From positions 485,001 to 549,000 of the forward strand of contig CAJNDS010002110.1 of assembly GCA_905221605.1 (NCBI GenBank): a stretch of 64,000 nt of DNA, read 5' to 3'. Made by a program: the position numbers and the translations under genes. Positions 27,580 through 38,067 of this stretch are shown here, piece after piece. The notes beneath the pieces are model-generated. The model saw only the letters and a program-made list of their open reading frames with translations. It was not told the DNA's origin and did no database searches. Numbering within the stretch: the stretch's first letter is position 1; each line of letters opens with the position of its first letter. The stretch comes from Symbiodinium natans. Its lineage: Eukaryota > Sar > Dinophyceae > Suessiales > Symbiodiniaceae.

Positions 27580-29595
27580 TTATTTTTGAAGGTTTACATA
27601 AATGTATATATTTTAAACCCTAAACCATCGTTATAACCACAGCAACAAGTCGATGATGATGCAGGTACCCCAAACCTATAGGGTTAAGTTTGACAGGTTT
27701 TGGGCTTAAGATTGAGGCATTTAAACGTAAGCCCGCAATGAAACCTAAACCCTAACCGTTCAACCCGATAGAGTTAAGGCTAAGCGGTTAGGGTTTAAGA
27801 TTTAGGTTTTTTTTAAACTTTAAACCTAAACCCATAGAGATTTAACCTTAAGGGTTGAAAGTTCGGGCAGTTAAACCTTAACCCTGAACCGTTTAGGGTC
27901 AGAACCCTAAAACCCGATAGGGCTCTACAAGGAACAAAGGTTTTGACCCTAAAGGGTGCTGAAGGTATACATGCCCAGACCTTAGGTTTTCTTGAACCAT
28001 TCAACCCTACAGGGTTTAAAGGCTTAGGGTTTAAGGTTTAGGCATTACCTGTACGATAGAACCTTAAAGCCCTATAGGGCTTGGAGCTTACATCCCTAAA
28101 CCTTAAATCTCATAGGGCTATGCCTACGTTTGTAGGGCTTTATTCCCAATGACGCGAGAATACTGTGAGCAAATGTCCTTTTCACTACTTCCTGGGATTC
28201 AAAATATAAACAAACCATATCGTTACATGATAGAGTTCAGGTTTTGCTTATCGGGGGATGGTTGCTTGAGCTATTCTTATAGGATATTTACATGTATATA
28301 AATCAAACCCTGAACCATAGCTATAACCGCAGCAAAAAGTTATAACCTTGTCATATACATATATCCGCAGAGCTCGTCAAATCCGATCATGATGTAGGCG
28401 CCCCAACCCTAGAGGGTTAATGTTGACAGGTTTAGGGTTTAAGATTGAGGCATTTAAACCTAAGCCGGCAATTCAACCTAAACTCGAACCTTTAAACCCT
28501 ATAGAGTTAAGGTTTAAGGGGTTGGGGTTTAGGACTTAGGCATTTAAAACGAAAACTCAAAGAGTTTTAATCTTAAGGGTTTAAAGTTCGGGCATTCAGA
28601 CCTTAACCCTGATTTGGTTAGGGTCAGAACCGTAAAACCCTACAGGGCTCCCAAAGGTTCAAAGGTTTTAACCCTAAAGGGTGCTGAAGGTATACATGCC
28701 CAGACCTTAGGTTGTCGAACCATTGAACCCTATAGGGTTTAAAGGTTTAGGTTTAAGGTTTGGGCATTAATTACCTATACAATAGAACCATAAAACCCCA
28801 GAGCACTTAGAGCTTAAGTCCCCAAACCTTAAACCCCATGGGGTTATGCCTACGGTTGTAGGGCTCTTTCGCCCCGGTGACGCGAGAATACTGTGAGCGA
28901 ATGTCCTGAAAACTACTTCATGGGATTCAACATATAAACAAAGAGGATAATTCAAGTTTTGCTTATCGGGGGATGGTTGCTTGAGCGATCTTAGGTAAGG
29001 TAAAGCTTTTAGGATAGAGGTTTTGTTTTGCTTGTTGGGGGCGTGATGGGGTTGCCCTCATTTTTCTTATAGGTGAATTTACATGTATATCAATCAAATC
29101 CTGAACCATAGTTATAACCGCAGCAAAAAGTTATAACCTTGTCATGTACATATATCCGCAGAGCTCGTCACTTTCACTACTTGCTGGGATTCAACATATA
29201 CACAAACTATATCGTTAAATGATGGAATTCAGGTGTTGCGTATCGGGGAATGGTTGCTTGAGATATTTTAGCTAAGGTAAAGTATTTGGGATATTTCGCT
29301 TGTTGGGGCGTGATGGGGTTCCCCTTATTCTAATGAGTTTACATAAGTGTATAAAAATCAAACCCTAACCGATAGTTATAACCACAGCAATAAGTTATAA
29401 CCTTGTCATATAGAAATTTCCGCAGAGCTTGTCAAATCCGATGATGATGTAGGCACCCCAACCCTAGAGGGTTAAGGTTGACAGGTTTAGGGTTAAAGAT
29501 TGAAGCATTGAAACCTAAGCCGGCAATTCAACCTAAACCCTAACCTTAAAACCCTATAGAGTCAGGGTTTAAGAGTTAGGGTTTAAGGCGCAACC
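27580..29595. repeat. Diverged large tandem repeat, about 700 bp units
   Basis: Landmarks recur in order. TTATAACCRCAGCA lies at 27631, 28321, 29112 and 29376. GGTATACATGCCCAGACC lies at 27964 and 28689 (725 apart). GACGCGAGAATACTGTGAGC lies near 28152 and 28880. GATGATGTAGGCRCCCCAACC lies near 27650, 28390 and 29440. The third unit is internally deleted. Units are full of CCCTATAGGGTTTAAGG-like motifs, so they may derive from telomeric sequence. A local minus-strand open block (28767-28955) is not convincing. Much more AT-rich than the rest of the window. Confidence 0.8.
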
Positions 29596-29749
29596 CCATA
29601 TAGTATACGTATACTTATGAGCAGAAAAGATACGGGAGACACTGCTTGCGATTCAGAATATTCGGAGCAGAAAGGATACAGGGGACACTGCTTGCGAATC
29701 AGAACTTTAGGAGCAGAAAAGATGCGGTAGAGGTACCTCGGCAGGAGAA

Positions 29750-30367
29750 CCATTAAACCATTTAACCAATAAACCATTAAACCATTAAACCATTAAACCA
29801 ATGGTTTCCCCCTTATGAGAATCCCCTAAACTATTAAACCATTAAACCATTAAACCAATGGTTTCCCCCTTATGAAAATCCCTTAAACCATTAAACCATT
29901 AAACCATTAAACCATTAAACCATTAAACCATTAAACCATTAAACCATTAAACCATTAAACCATTAAACCACTGGTTGCCCGCCATGAAAATGGTTTAATG
30001 GTTTAGGGGATTCTCATATGGGGGAAACAATAATGGTTTAATGGTTTAATGGTTTAATGGTTTAATGGTTTAGGGGATTCTCATAAGGGGGAAACCATTG
30101 GTTTAATGGTTTAATGGTTTAATGGTTTAGGGGATTTTCAGAAGCGGGAAACCATTGGTTTAATGGGTTAATGGTATGGTTTAATGGTTTAATGGTTTAA
30201 TGGTTTAATGGTTTAATGGTTTGGGGGGGAGACCATTGGTTTAATGGTTTAATGGTTTAATTAATGGTAAGGGGATTCTCATATGGGGGAAACCATTGGT
30301 TTAATGGTTTAATGGTTTAATGGTTTAATGGTTTAATGGTTTAATGGTTTAATGGTTTAATGGTTTG
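29750..30367. repeat. Giant foldback of the octamer ATTAAACC / GGTTTAAT
   Basis: Left part (29750-29990) is (ATTAAACC)n; right part (29995-30367) is its complement (GGTTTAAT)n. Each is interrupted at intervals by the 31-base insert AATGGTTTCCCCCTTATGAG.. or its complement. The centre lies near 29990. The unit is the telomere-like heptamer motif lengthened and changed (GGTTTAAT against GGTTTAG). Confidence 0.95.
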
Positions 30368-30436
30368 AGGGGTTTTTGGTTAGATGGTTTAAGGGAATGT
30401 GCAAAAACACAGGGGAACCGCTATAGGCGGTGACCC

Positions 30437-30453
30437 ATATATATATATATATA
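30437..30453. repeat. TA microsatellite
   Basis: Short TA run near another ATT-rich stretch (30545-30605, ATTATTATCATT). Confidence 0.85.
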
Positions 30454-30649
30454 ATGGGCATACAGATACAACATGTATGTGAATCCACATCTTTTGGTAC
30501 CTTACTTTTCGAACTTTTCCACCTTCATGTATGCCTGTACGTATTTTTAATACTAATATTGTTATCATCATTATGATTATTGTTATCGTTATTATTATCA
30601 TTTATTCTTGTATACATAGCCTGTTGTGGTGTCGGTTTTGGGGCTCTTG

Positions 30650-30765
30650 GGTCTTTTACGATTGGTGGGGGGATTCGAGTGACTTGGCCTTTTCGGTGCC
30701 TGGAGGAACTGCACGGGCAGGCTTTGGGCGGGATGTGGCGTTTGCTTTGGGAAGGGCTCTGAAAC
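30650..30765 (-). CDS. Candidate exon, frame unresolved
   Basis: After GGGTTTCAG the minus strand is open in two frames (QSKRHIPPKACPCSSSRHRK and QSLPVQFLQAPKRPSHSNPP). A plus frame (RCLEELHGQALGGMWRLLWE) is also good. Something coding is likely, strand not proven. Confidence 0.3.
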
Positions 30766-30808
30766 CCTAAGCCCGCAAACCTTCTTGAACAAAAAACGAA
30801 CCCTAAAC

Positions 30809-30928
30809 CCTTTTTGCATCCGGGCTATGATGTCCTGGCCGGAAAGTCTCAGCAACACTCTCAAATAGAGAAACTGGGACGAAGTCTGTATCCAAGAAGT
30901 CAAAGGCCACTCGCACACGCACACCCCG
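30809..30928 (-). CDS. Internal exon, unknown protein (40 codons)
   Basis: From GCTTTGAAAG to GCAAAAAGG|GTTTAGGG, phase 0. Reads R-G-V-R-V-R-V then AFDFLDTDFVPVSLFESVAE and T-F-R-P-G-H-H-S-P-D-A-K-R. Good codon pattern. The donor is telomeric, and the end motif AGCCCGGATGCAAAAA recurs at 24980-24997 in the other orientation. A plus-strand frame across 30814-31059 is also open. Confidence 0.5.
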
Positions 30929-31409
30929 CTTTCAAAGCAAGGCGGGCATGTGTGCCGACACCTCTGAAGAAACTAACTGAAACTCAAGCAAGGGAGCCCC
31001 AGGGCAGCCGCGAGCACTCAGAAAAGGCCAGCAAAGTGCTCATCATGCCTAAACCCTGAACCCTACACCCTTGTTCCAAGAGACTTCGCCCGCCTCTAAA
31101 CCCTAAACCCTAAACCGCGAGCCCACAAACCCTAAAGCACCAATAGTGCAGATGCCTCGGCCCTTTCTTGCAAGATCTATACTCCCCTTAGAACCTTAAT
31201 AACGATAATATTCTTAATATCCTCTCGGGTTTTATATAAACAAAAATACAAAATAATTCCCAAGGGGGATATAGAGATTCTGCAAGCCTGGGAGTCCTTT
31301 GGATTCATTGGCGTGGTGAAACCAGCTAAATCGGGGGCCCCTTTCCGGGTCTCCATGATTGCTCGGTTGCCCAGGAACACCCTAAACCCTAAACCCTAAA
31401 CCCTAAACC

Positions 31410-31503
31410 CTGAAAGTGCTCAGTTTTGTTTAAGGAGGTGGTTTGTAGGGGAGCCAAAGGCCCCAAGAAAAGGAATCAGGGCACTACTGGGCATCCTGGA
31501 CTG
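31410..31503. repeat. Foldback family D, right half
   Basis: AGTTTTGTTTAAGGAGG, AAGAAAAGGAATCAGGGCAC and TACTGGGCATCCTGG match the right half of family D at 25510. Confidence 0.6.
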
Positions 31504-32052
31504 TTTAGGGGTGTTTAGGTTTAGGATGTTTCGGGTTCGGGGCACCAAAATTGGTCCCGGCCTCAATGATTGTGCTTCAGGACACCAAAAAAGGGCCCCT
31601 CATTTAGAGCAACCCCTCCCCACATGCAGCACTGTCTCACGGACGCCGGCGCAAGCGGGACGTCTGGAGGAGGGCTGACGCCTCGAAGGTCGACTGTACT
31701 ACAAACATACTCAGAGATACTCAGAGGAGCACAGGAAGGTTGAGGGTTTAGGGTTTAGGGTTTAGGGCCAAAATGCAATGCAGCCCAGAGTAGCTACGTA
31801 AATGATAGAGGTATAGACCCCTCAAGAAATGAGAGTTAACTGATTGTGTTGGAGTCCTTGGGTTGGGACCCGCAAGGTTTTTTGGGCACTTAGGGTTGGT
31901 TTGGGTTGGTTTAGGGCTTTCAGGGTTGGTTTAAGATTGTTAGAGCGTCTGTTTCATTTAAGGCTTCTGGGGCTTAGGGTTTCGTGCTTCCGGGGGTTTC
32001 GGTCCATCTGCCTACTGTACGTGAATTCTCTGATCTCAACTCACCTATGGCT

Positions 32053-32167
32053 GATACGAGACCCGAAAGTAACCTATACATAAGAAAGGGTATCCTTATT
32101 GGTTTGAAGGGGCTTATAACTCAAACCTCCGCAAAACAAGGAACAGGGGCCCACTCTAGGGCCTAGA
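32053..32167. repeat. Foldback family D copy (diverged)
   Basis: GAGACCCGAAAGTAACCTATAC ... GGCCCACTCTAGGGCCTAG. Confidence 0.65.
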
Positions 32168-32336
32168 AAAGGGTTCAGGGGCCCCGAAGTACCATAATTT
32201 CCTTGTTCACCTAAACCCTAAACCCTAAACTCTAAACCCTAAACCCTAAACCCTAAACTAGAGGCTGCCAGGAGCAGAGCTCCAGCGACCTTCTTCGGAG
32301 CTTCCACAGCGCTCTTCTCCAAACATTAATTCCATA

Positions 32337-32519
32337 CTTAGAGGTTCCTGGATTTTTTGGGTTTAGGGTTTAGAGTTTAGGGTTTGGGGCTTGGTACTTA
32401 TTAACCAAATAAAGCTGTACTTTTGACCCACTTATAAGCCCCTTAAGTGCCCTAATCTGATTATAAGTACAGTTATAAGGACAGTGATAATTGGCTAGGA
32501 AGTACCATGAACCTTCAAG
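32337..32519. repeat. Foldback family B with telomeric insertion in the left arm
   Basis: CTTAGAGGTTCCTGG is followed by TTTAGGG-type units (32354-32394) and only then by TGGTACTTATTAACCAAATA and the rest, ending GTACCATGAACCTTCAAG. Confidence 0.85.
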
Positions 32520-32614
32520 TAGCACTTTTCGTGGGCGGCCGGAACCCCAGACCGCAAGTGCAATCTTGCTAGTTCAAAATACGCCAAGGAAGAAGCGGCA
32601 ATCCCATGTTTTTT

Positions 32615-32640
32615 TGAATATATATATATATATATATATA
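32615..32640. repeat. TA microsatellite
   Basis: About thirteen TA units. Confidence 0.9.
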
Positions 32641-32804
32641 ACCCTGTAGGAGGGTTATATAGGGACCGGAACCCCCTAATCCCGCTACCAAGAACCAGCA
32701 AGTGTCCCACCGCAATTGTCTGGGGATGCGGCACGACTTCAAATGTTCCTTCAGCTGCCGCGCAGGAAGTCTTCGTACTTTCGCATCTCCTGGGTTGAGC
32801 GTGT

Positions 32805-32910
32805 CTAGACCCAGGAGTAGCCTAGAAACAAAAACGGTGCCCTTTTTGTTTTAAAAGGGGGGTATAAGGGAACCCCAGCCCTAAAAAAGGGAGTGAGGAT
32901 ATGTTTTTCT
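32805..32910. repeat. Foldback family D, right end missing
   Basis: CTAGACCCAGGAGTAGCCTAG ... CCCCAGCCCTAAAAAAGGGAG; the closing GGGTCCTAG is absent. Confidence 0.7.
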
Positions 32911-33354
32911 CTCCCTCCGCCCCAGCTGGACTGAGAGGTCCACTTCGCAGGGGAGGCTCTGAAAGTGCGACACATCAAGTCCTTTCTCTTGCCCTGTGTA
33001 GGTCGTTTAGGACGTACTGGGGTATGGGACCCTAAGTCCTTTTTAGGGTCTAAACCCCGAAACCCTAGCCTTTATCTTAAGGGCAGCACCCTGGACCCCT
33101 AGAACACTACACCCGAAGGATGTGTAATTCCATTGATGGTCCCTCATCTGTCCTAGGGGTTTAGAGCTTCGCAACAATTTTCTCCAGGCACCCCTAAACC
33201 CTAAACCCTAAACCCTAAACCCTAAACCCTAAACCCTAAACTCTACACCACCCAGAGAACTCTGCGTGCTTGAATCGAGCTCCGAGTAGTGATGCTAAAG
33301 CCAGCGCCCCGGAGCTTAACACACACCGGTTCTCGGAGCCCCTTTATACATTGA

Positions 33355-33535
33355 CTTCGTAGCTCAGTGACCATATCAAAATAAACGGCACCATGTTTGG
33401 TTGGTTGCTTGATAAGGGAACCCAGAACCGAAAAAGACTAAAGGGTGGGTACCAAGTTGAGATGCTTTTGATTTCAAGGTTTAGGTGACATACACAGAAA
33501 CAAACTACAGCTAACGCGTAAACCCGAGAGCTCTC
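33355..33535. repeat. Dispersed repeat, copy 1
   Basis: GGTTTAGGTGACATACACAG and GCTAACGCGTAAACCCG recur with small changes at 36430-36480. The flanking sequence (ACCATTTTAGG/ACCATGTTTGG) is also similar. Function unknown. Confidence 0.55.
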
Positions 33536-33602
33536 CGGTCCCAAAATCCTAAGCCGCCTAGAGACTACGCCAGCCCATGCCCTGTATAAACTCCAAACCC
33601 AC

Positions 33603-34112
33603 CAACACGTCCTTCTGGTACTCCGCCTTGAGATCCGCCGCCTTCCTGGTGTGGCGTGGAGCCCTGAAGCCCTGCAGCCCTAAACCCTCCCCCAGCACCA
33701 AGCGCTACACAAGCATCGAAGCCCGGAGATTACGGGTTTGGGGTTTCCGGGTTCGGGTTTCCAGGCAGAGGGTTTGGGATTTGGGGAACGCAGAACCACC
33801 AAGGGCAAAAGCGCACAAGGAGACCCTAAGCCCAGGCCCAACCCCCACATCCCTAAGCCTCCTCACCCGAACCCTAGAGACCCTCAACCGCGCAAGACAC
33901 ACGCAAACCCTTTCTCTCTTTCTCTACCTCTCTCTCTCTCTCTCTCTTCCTTCTGGACTTATGCAATCGCCACACTCTCCCCAAACCTTAAAACCGGAAA
34001 CGCCCTAAACCCCAAAACCCTCGCATCCAAATGCCTGCCGAAGGCACTGCTGGTACGGCGCCTTCTGCTTCTCGCCCAGGGCCCGCCAGCGCTGGCCAGC
34101 CTCCTCCGAAGG
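33603..34112 (-). CDS. HMG-box, helices 2-3 split over two exons
   Basis: The upstream exon (34048-34112) begins after TGGCAAAG, reads P-S then EEAGQRWRALGEKQKAPYQQ and ends CA|GTGCC. The downstream exon (33603-33645) begins after CACACCAG with G AAG and reads KAADLKAEYQKDVL to a GTTG|GTGGG donor. The phases join exactly, giving the helix 2-3 pattern of an HMG box (Trp-x-x-Leu, Lys-Ala-Pro-Tyr, Lys-x-x-Tyr). HMG boxes bind and bend DNA in the nucleus or organelles. The intron contains a telomere-like stretch and a TC microsatellite. Helix 1 should lie upstream. The plus-strand frames overlapping here are shadows. Confidence 0.75.
33917..33950. repeat. TC microsatellite
   Basis: TCTCTC run within the intron of the split HMG box. 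Confidence 0.9.
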
Positions 34113-34148
34113 CTTTGCCACAGGTGCCGTTCGCCAACCGAAATTTAT

Positions 34149-34241
34149 GAGGGGGTTCTGAAGGGAGGGGGGTTGATAGGGCTAGGAGGTTTGGGGAGTA
34201 GTAGGGAGTATTTTGGAACCTTGGGTTACATACCCCCCTAG
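34149..34241. repeat. Foldback family H, left part
   Basis: GGGGTTCTGAAGGGAGGGGG ... GGAACCTTGGGTTACATACCC; reverse orientation relative to 27370 and truncated. Confidence 0.6.
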
Positions 34242-34813
34242 CTCCAACCTGGAAGCTACACCCTGCGAAGCCTGCTTTTTCAAGCTAAACATCCTACTAT
34301 ATCAAGAGCCTCCCCCCCCTTCCAAAAAAACAAATAAACCTGCGAACCCTAAACGCTACAGAGGCTCCTTGCGGCACACAAACACACCATGGCACCTATC
34401 CCCTACACAATCGCCAGCTGCCTCAAGAGCCCCAAATCCCTAGAACATGAATGTAGTAGGTCCCTTACAAGCCCTAAACCCTAAATCCAATTAAGAACAA
34501 CATTTGATTTAACTATCCCAAAGGCCAACCCAGTGAAGAACCCGAGGCTTCCTCTTTTGCGAGGGTTTGGGGGTTTCGGGTTTGGCTGACACAGAAACCC
34601 TGACAAGTTCCTCCGGGGAAGATATTGGGTGCTGGGCTCCCGAGGCCCTCAACCATTACAACCCTAAACCCGAAGGCTTTAGGGCTTCGGACATGGCAGT
34701 TTCCGAAATTGGGGTACCTTTTTTGGGGTCCTTATTATCCTACTACTTTTTCGGTCTATGTTGGGGCCCCCAGTTTCGTAAGCCCCCTAAACCCTAAACC
34801 CTGAACCCTAAAC

Positions 34814-34920
34814 CCCCACATTGTATAAGAGTCGCTGAGGTCCTTCATCACCTCGGATTGGCGATGACCGGCCGGCAGCGAGGCGGCGATCGTCGGGCGG
34901 TTCTCACGTACCCAGAGCCT
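34814..34920 (-). CDS. HMG-box exon, helices 1-2
   Basis: From GAAGCATCAG to GTGGGG|GTTTAGGG the minus strand reads RLWVRENRPTIAASLPAG then H-R-Q and SEVMKDLSDSYTMW. Leu-Trp-Val-x-Glu-Asn-Arg-Pro is a typical first helix of an HMG box, Ser-Glu-Val-x-Lys starts the second. The donor is a telomeric unit. The frame can be extended upstream of the AG (NKYDTKHQ), so the true start may be further right. The exon at 34048-34112 has its own Trp and helix 2, so this is a separate box. Confidence 0.72.
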
Positions 34921-34977
34921 CTGATGCTTCGTGTCGTATTTGTTGGTGAATAGTGGCTTAGGTTGGGATGTTGGGTT

Positions 34978-35023
34978 TTAAGTACAGATACAATTGGTTA
35001 ATAAGTGCCATGAAGCTCCAAGT
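34978..35023. repeat. Foldback family B solo right arm
   Basis: TTAAGTACAGATACAATTGG to GCCATGAAGCTCCAAG only; a TTGGGATGTTGGG family A-like fragment precedes it. Confidence 0.65.
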
Positions 35024-35049
35024 AGGGTCCGGGGCTGTAGTGGTTTAGG

Positions 35050-35162
35050 TTGGGATGCTCCCCCTTGTGCTCACAGCCCTTAATTTGGGGATTATAGTCC
35101 CCCCCCCTTAATTATTATAATCCTATTGAGGACTGTTAGTAACAAGGGGGGGAACATCCCAA
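35050..35162. repeat. Foldback family A copy (complete)
   Basis: TTGGGATGCTCCCCCTTGTG ... GTAACAAGGGGGGGAACATCCCAA. Confidence 0.85.
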
Positions 35163-35183
35163 TGTTTAGGGCCTAAGATGGAC

Positions 35184-35225
35184 ATGGTAGGCTGGTAGGC
35201 GTCTTTCAAGCGCACAACTTCATCC
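35184..35225 (-). CDS. HMG-box exon, helix 3
   Basis: After GGCTTCAG the minus strand reads DEVVRLKDAYQ then P-T and ends near CCAT|GTCCATC. Leu-Lys-x-x-Tyr matches the third helix of HMG boxes, as in the two neighbouring exons (LKAAY at 38.57 kb, LKAEY at 33.6 kb). Assignment rests on pattern and neighbours. Confidence 0.5.
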
Positions 35226-35603
35226 CTGAAGCCTATATGACTTCTATAAGCTCTTTGGAAGGCTTGGGAACCAGCAAAATGCAGGATTCAGGGTTTAGGT
35301 CCGTATATGCCTACGATACGCCCAATAATCCCACATGCGCCCATGATCTAGAACTTACGGTTTTTAGGGTTTAGCCCTGAACCCTTAACCCTGAATCCGA
35401 TTCCATTGTATTGCCTTTTAGTCCCGTGCCGTGCTCTCCCGAACAAAAAGACCAAGAGCACTTTCGGGGCCTATATTTGGTTCCCGAAACACCCAAGAAC
35501 GGTGGTTTCGGGCTTAGGGTTTGAGATTTCTATTCAACAAAGGGTAGAGACTTATCCCCATGCCCTAGAAACCCACGAACATGAGAACCTACTTCTACTA
35601 TTG

Positions 35604-35695
35604 CTTAAGAACCCCCAAGAATAAAAATGATAATCCCTGTATTACCCTTAGGAAATGATTATTTATTTTTCTTTTTTTGGGGGGTTAAGCAATTT
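35604..35695. repeat. Foldback family F copy (complete)
   Basis: GCTTAAGAACCCCCAAGAATAA ... TTTTTTTGGGGGGTTAAGCAA with GATAATCCCTGTATTACCC inside. Confidence 0.85.
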
Positions 35696-35714
35696 TGTAG
35701 ACTTCGAGGGTGTC

Positions 35715-36120
35715 TAGGGTTTAGGGTCACCCAGCCCAACAGCGCAACAGCCACAAGGCAGGTTAGTGGCACGTAAGCCGACAGTGGCCGCTTTGGCTCC
35801 TGCGGATCTCTTTTTGTCCTGGGAGGGGCTTGGCACCGTGGAGCAGTTGCAGCTTCGATGCGGCAAAGGGCTGGTACGTAAACTCACAGCTCCAGCATTT
35901 CTGGCAAGGTTTTTACATGACTTGGGTAGGCTTGGGGGGCCCTCTAAAGACTAAAATTATGGCAGCACAACGATTATATAGGGATGACAACTTGACCGGC
36001 CCTTGGCATCTTCCGTCTATGCCCATGCTGGCTATCAGAGGGTCACGTCTAAGAATATGTTTTTCTCATTTCGCTGTACGGCTGATAAGGTCTATTTTGC
36101 ATCGTTGACTGGGAAGCCTA
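35715..36120. other. Repeat-poor block with open frames on both strands
   Basis: The plus strand is open from about 35766 to 35954 (reads APADLFLSWEGLGTVEQLQL, then FLARFLHDLGRLGG). The minus strand is open across the same area. Only about 400 bases here lack telomeric units. No family recognised, so no strand is chosen. Confidence 0.3.
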
Positions 36121-36187
36121 CACGGGATCCTTCCGTGTGTTGTAGCCCCTAAACCCGAAACCCTATTCCAATAGGGTGATGTATTAC

Positions 36188-36300
36188 TTGCTTAAGGCCC
36201 CCCCCACCCCACCCAAAAAACAAAAAAAAAACACAAACCTTGCTCCAATGGCAATTTCGGGATGGTTATTGTGTGTCTTTGTCGGTGCTTCTTAAGCTAA
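36188..36300. repeat. Foldback family F relic
   Basis: TTGCTTAAGGCCCCCCCCACC ... GGTGCTTCTTAAGCTAA, heavily diverged. Confidence 0.5.
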
Positions 36301-36324
36301 CCGCCCAAAATCAGACCGTTGCTA

Positions 36325-36490
36325 AAGACCACTAAAGTTATAAAGAGGACCATTTTAGGAGTACATTAAGGGAAACCTTACGGGGCACAAATTTAAGGGT
36401 GCGAGTCTTAATCCTTTCAAATTTAAAGGGTTAGGTGACATACAAAGAATCTAGAGATAACGCGTGAACCCGTCTCAAAACAAAAAGCAT
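36325..36490. repeat. Dispersed repeat, copy 2
   Basis: Partner of 33355-33535: GGGTTAGGTGACATACAAAG and GATAACGCGTGAACCCG. Confidence 0.55.
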
Positions 36491-36557
36491 AAAGCGCCCG
36501 AGGATCTTCTTCTTGCCCCTGGTCCGCAACTTTGGCTTCCTGGGCTCCGTTTGGTTC

Positions 36558-36678
36558 TAGGGTTCTTAACGGAGAGGCGTTCATGGGGGGGGGGGGTATG
36601 TAAACCCACTACTCCCTAAGGCTCCCTAAGCTTTCCGAGGAACCTACCGGAACCTTCCCTCCTTAAGAACCCTATAGA
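36558..36678. repeat. Foldback family H copy (complete)
   Basis: GGTTCTTAACGGAGAGGCGTTC ... GAACCTTCCCTCCTTAAGAACC with CTCCCTAAGGCTCCCTAAG in the body. Confidence 0.8.
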
Positions 36679-36744
36679 ATTTGGGAAACAAGCACCAGCC
36701 AGGGCTTAGGGCTTCCGGGGGGGGGGGGGGGGGTGTCTTGCAGG

Positions 36745-36900
36745 ACACGTTTAGCGATAAATAGACAGGACATGATACTTCATAATCATGCTATGCAATA
36801 AGAAAAGCCATTAGAAAGCTTAAATGACAATGAAAGATAAGCATTGATAATTAAACATGAATAATAGACAAGAATAATTGCTCGTGAGGATTATACTTGT
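36745..36900. other. AT-rich spacer
   Basis: A 155-base AT-rich stretch (GATAAATAGACAGGACATGA, ATAATTAAACATGAATAATAG) unlike its surroundings. No feature recognised. Confidence 0.4.
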
Positions 36901-37020
36901 ATTGCAGAATGCTAAAAGGAGGCTCACAGATGGGAATTTCCAGGGAGGTGCCTCTTGAGAAGAGAAGGGAAGTGGACGAGGAAGTTTTGTCACCCTAAAC
37001 CCTGAGCCCTAACCCTAAGC

Positions 37021-37147
37021 CCTCCTCTGGCTCCTCGTATTGATGGCTGCGAACTTCGCGAATGACCATTTGTCCAGTCGGAAAGTACCCACGCGACAGT
37101 TCTGAGAGGTCATTGGCCAAGCTGTGACCATGTGATTTGGGGAGTAC
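37021..37147 (-). CDS. Internal exon, unknown protein (about 42 codons)
   Basis: Acceptor GCTAGCTTAG, then V-L-P-K-S-H-G then HSLANDLSELSRGYFPTGQM, V-I-R-E-V-R-S-H-Q-Y-E-E-P-E-E, ending near GAGG|GCTTAGGG (GC donor) at a telomere-like sequence. Very codon-like; no family recognised. Lies between HMG-box exons and could belong to the same gene. Confidence 0.55.
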
Positions 37148-37402
37148 CTAAGCTAGCTCCCAATTCAAAGGCGAGCGATTGGGAAGTCATGCATATAGGA
37201 CTTCGGTTTAAGGTTTCGAGCTCGTCGCGCGGTTTAAGGTTTAGGGTTTATGCATATTTGAAGTTTTGGGTTTGGGGGTGTCAGCCTTAGGGTTTCACGC
37301 TTTACGATTTTACGATATGTAGGACGTAGGCTTTGATATAATTCTGGGATCAGGGTCTAGGGTTTAGTTTCCTGTTTGGGTGTCGGGCTCAGGGTTTAAC
37401 TA

Positions 37403-37506
37403 GGCCCCGGAGTACCTAGGAATAAAAGGAGTACCCTTCTTGGTTTAACTGGGGGGGGGGGGGGTATAAGGGAAAAAACAGGAATAAGGGCCTACTCTGG
37501 GCCCCA
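37403..37506. repeat. Foldback family D copy
   Basis: TAGGCCCCGGAGTACCTAGG ... AAGGGCCTACTCTGGGCCC with a G-run in the middle. Confidence 0.8.
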
Positions 37507-37537
37507 GTTGATGTAACGCAAGGGATTATATCTACTC

Positions 37538-37628
37538 TTCGCTTAAGAACCCCCAAAAAAGAAAAGGCAATAATCCCTATGTTACTCTTATCAGGAAGAT
37601 TTTTTTTGCGGGGGATTCTTAAGCAACT
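37538..37628. repeat. Foldback family F copy
   Basis: CGCTTAAGAACCCCCAAAAAAG ... TTTTTTGCGGGGGATTCTTAAGCAA. Confidence 0.85.
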
Positions 37629-37842
37629 ACTAGTGATGTATTCAGTTTAGGACCGAGGGTTGGGCCCTGGGGTTAGGATTGTGGCTAGGGTTGTTGCCAC
37701 TGCAGACGCTGTCGAGGGTCTAGGGTTCAGGACTTAGTGCCTTGCGTTTAGGGCTTTTGGCTGAGTTTAGGGCTCAGGGTTGAGTGCAGAGTGGCAGTGT
37801 TACGTCTTGACTTACACCCAAACCTGGATCTACGCAGCTCAC

Positions 37843-38067
37843 CCCGATTTCTTTCTTTAACATGGGTTTAGGGCTTAGGATCTTGTCTGGAACAAGGGGC
37901 CTGACGGGGATCACCCCACCCGAGTCAAGATAGGCTTTCCTGGGCGCACAAGATTCGCAAAGACTTTTGTTTGGCGAAGCTGTGGCAAACATGGTTGCTT
38001 CTGAACATGTGGGTGCAAAATACATGTTGACGACAACTTCCGAGTATAAGGGGCATATGAGAGGGTA
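37843..38067 (-). CDS. Long internal exon, unknown Cys-containing protein
   Basis: From GTGTTAGTTAG to ATCGGG|GTGAGCTG, 75 codons. Reads Y-P-L-I-C-P-L-Y-S-E-V-V-V-N then MYFAPTCSEATMFATASPN, K-S-L-C-E-S-C-A-P-R-K and AYLDSGGVIPVRPLVPDKIL. A single telomere-like heptamer lies inside the frame near its end. A different minus frame is open upstream (38068-38273; reads GDSGLYGACGDLCGLWAYTN), perhaps the preceding exon. Confidence 0.5.

Noticed and set aside
33577-34241. Plus-strand open frames of about 140-165 codons
   Set aside because: They overlap the two phase-matched HMG-box exons on the opposite strand and include a TC microsatellite.
35766-35954. Plus-strand gene (62 codons, APADLFLSWEGLGTVEQLQL)
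   Set aside because: Good looking peptide but the minus strand is open as well and no splice or start evidence decides; kept only as an unresolved block.
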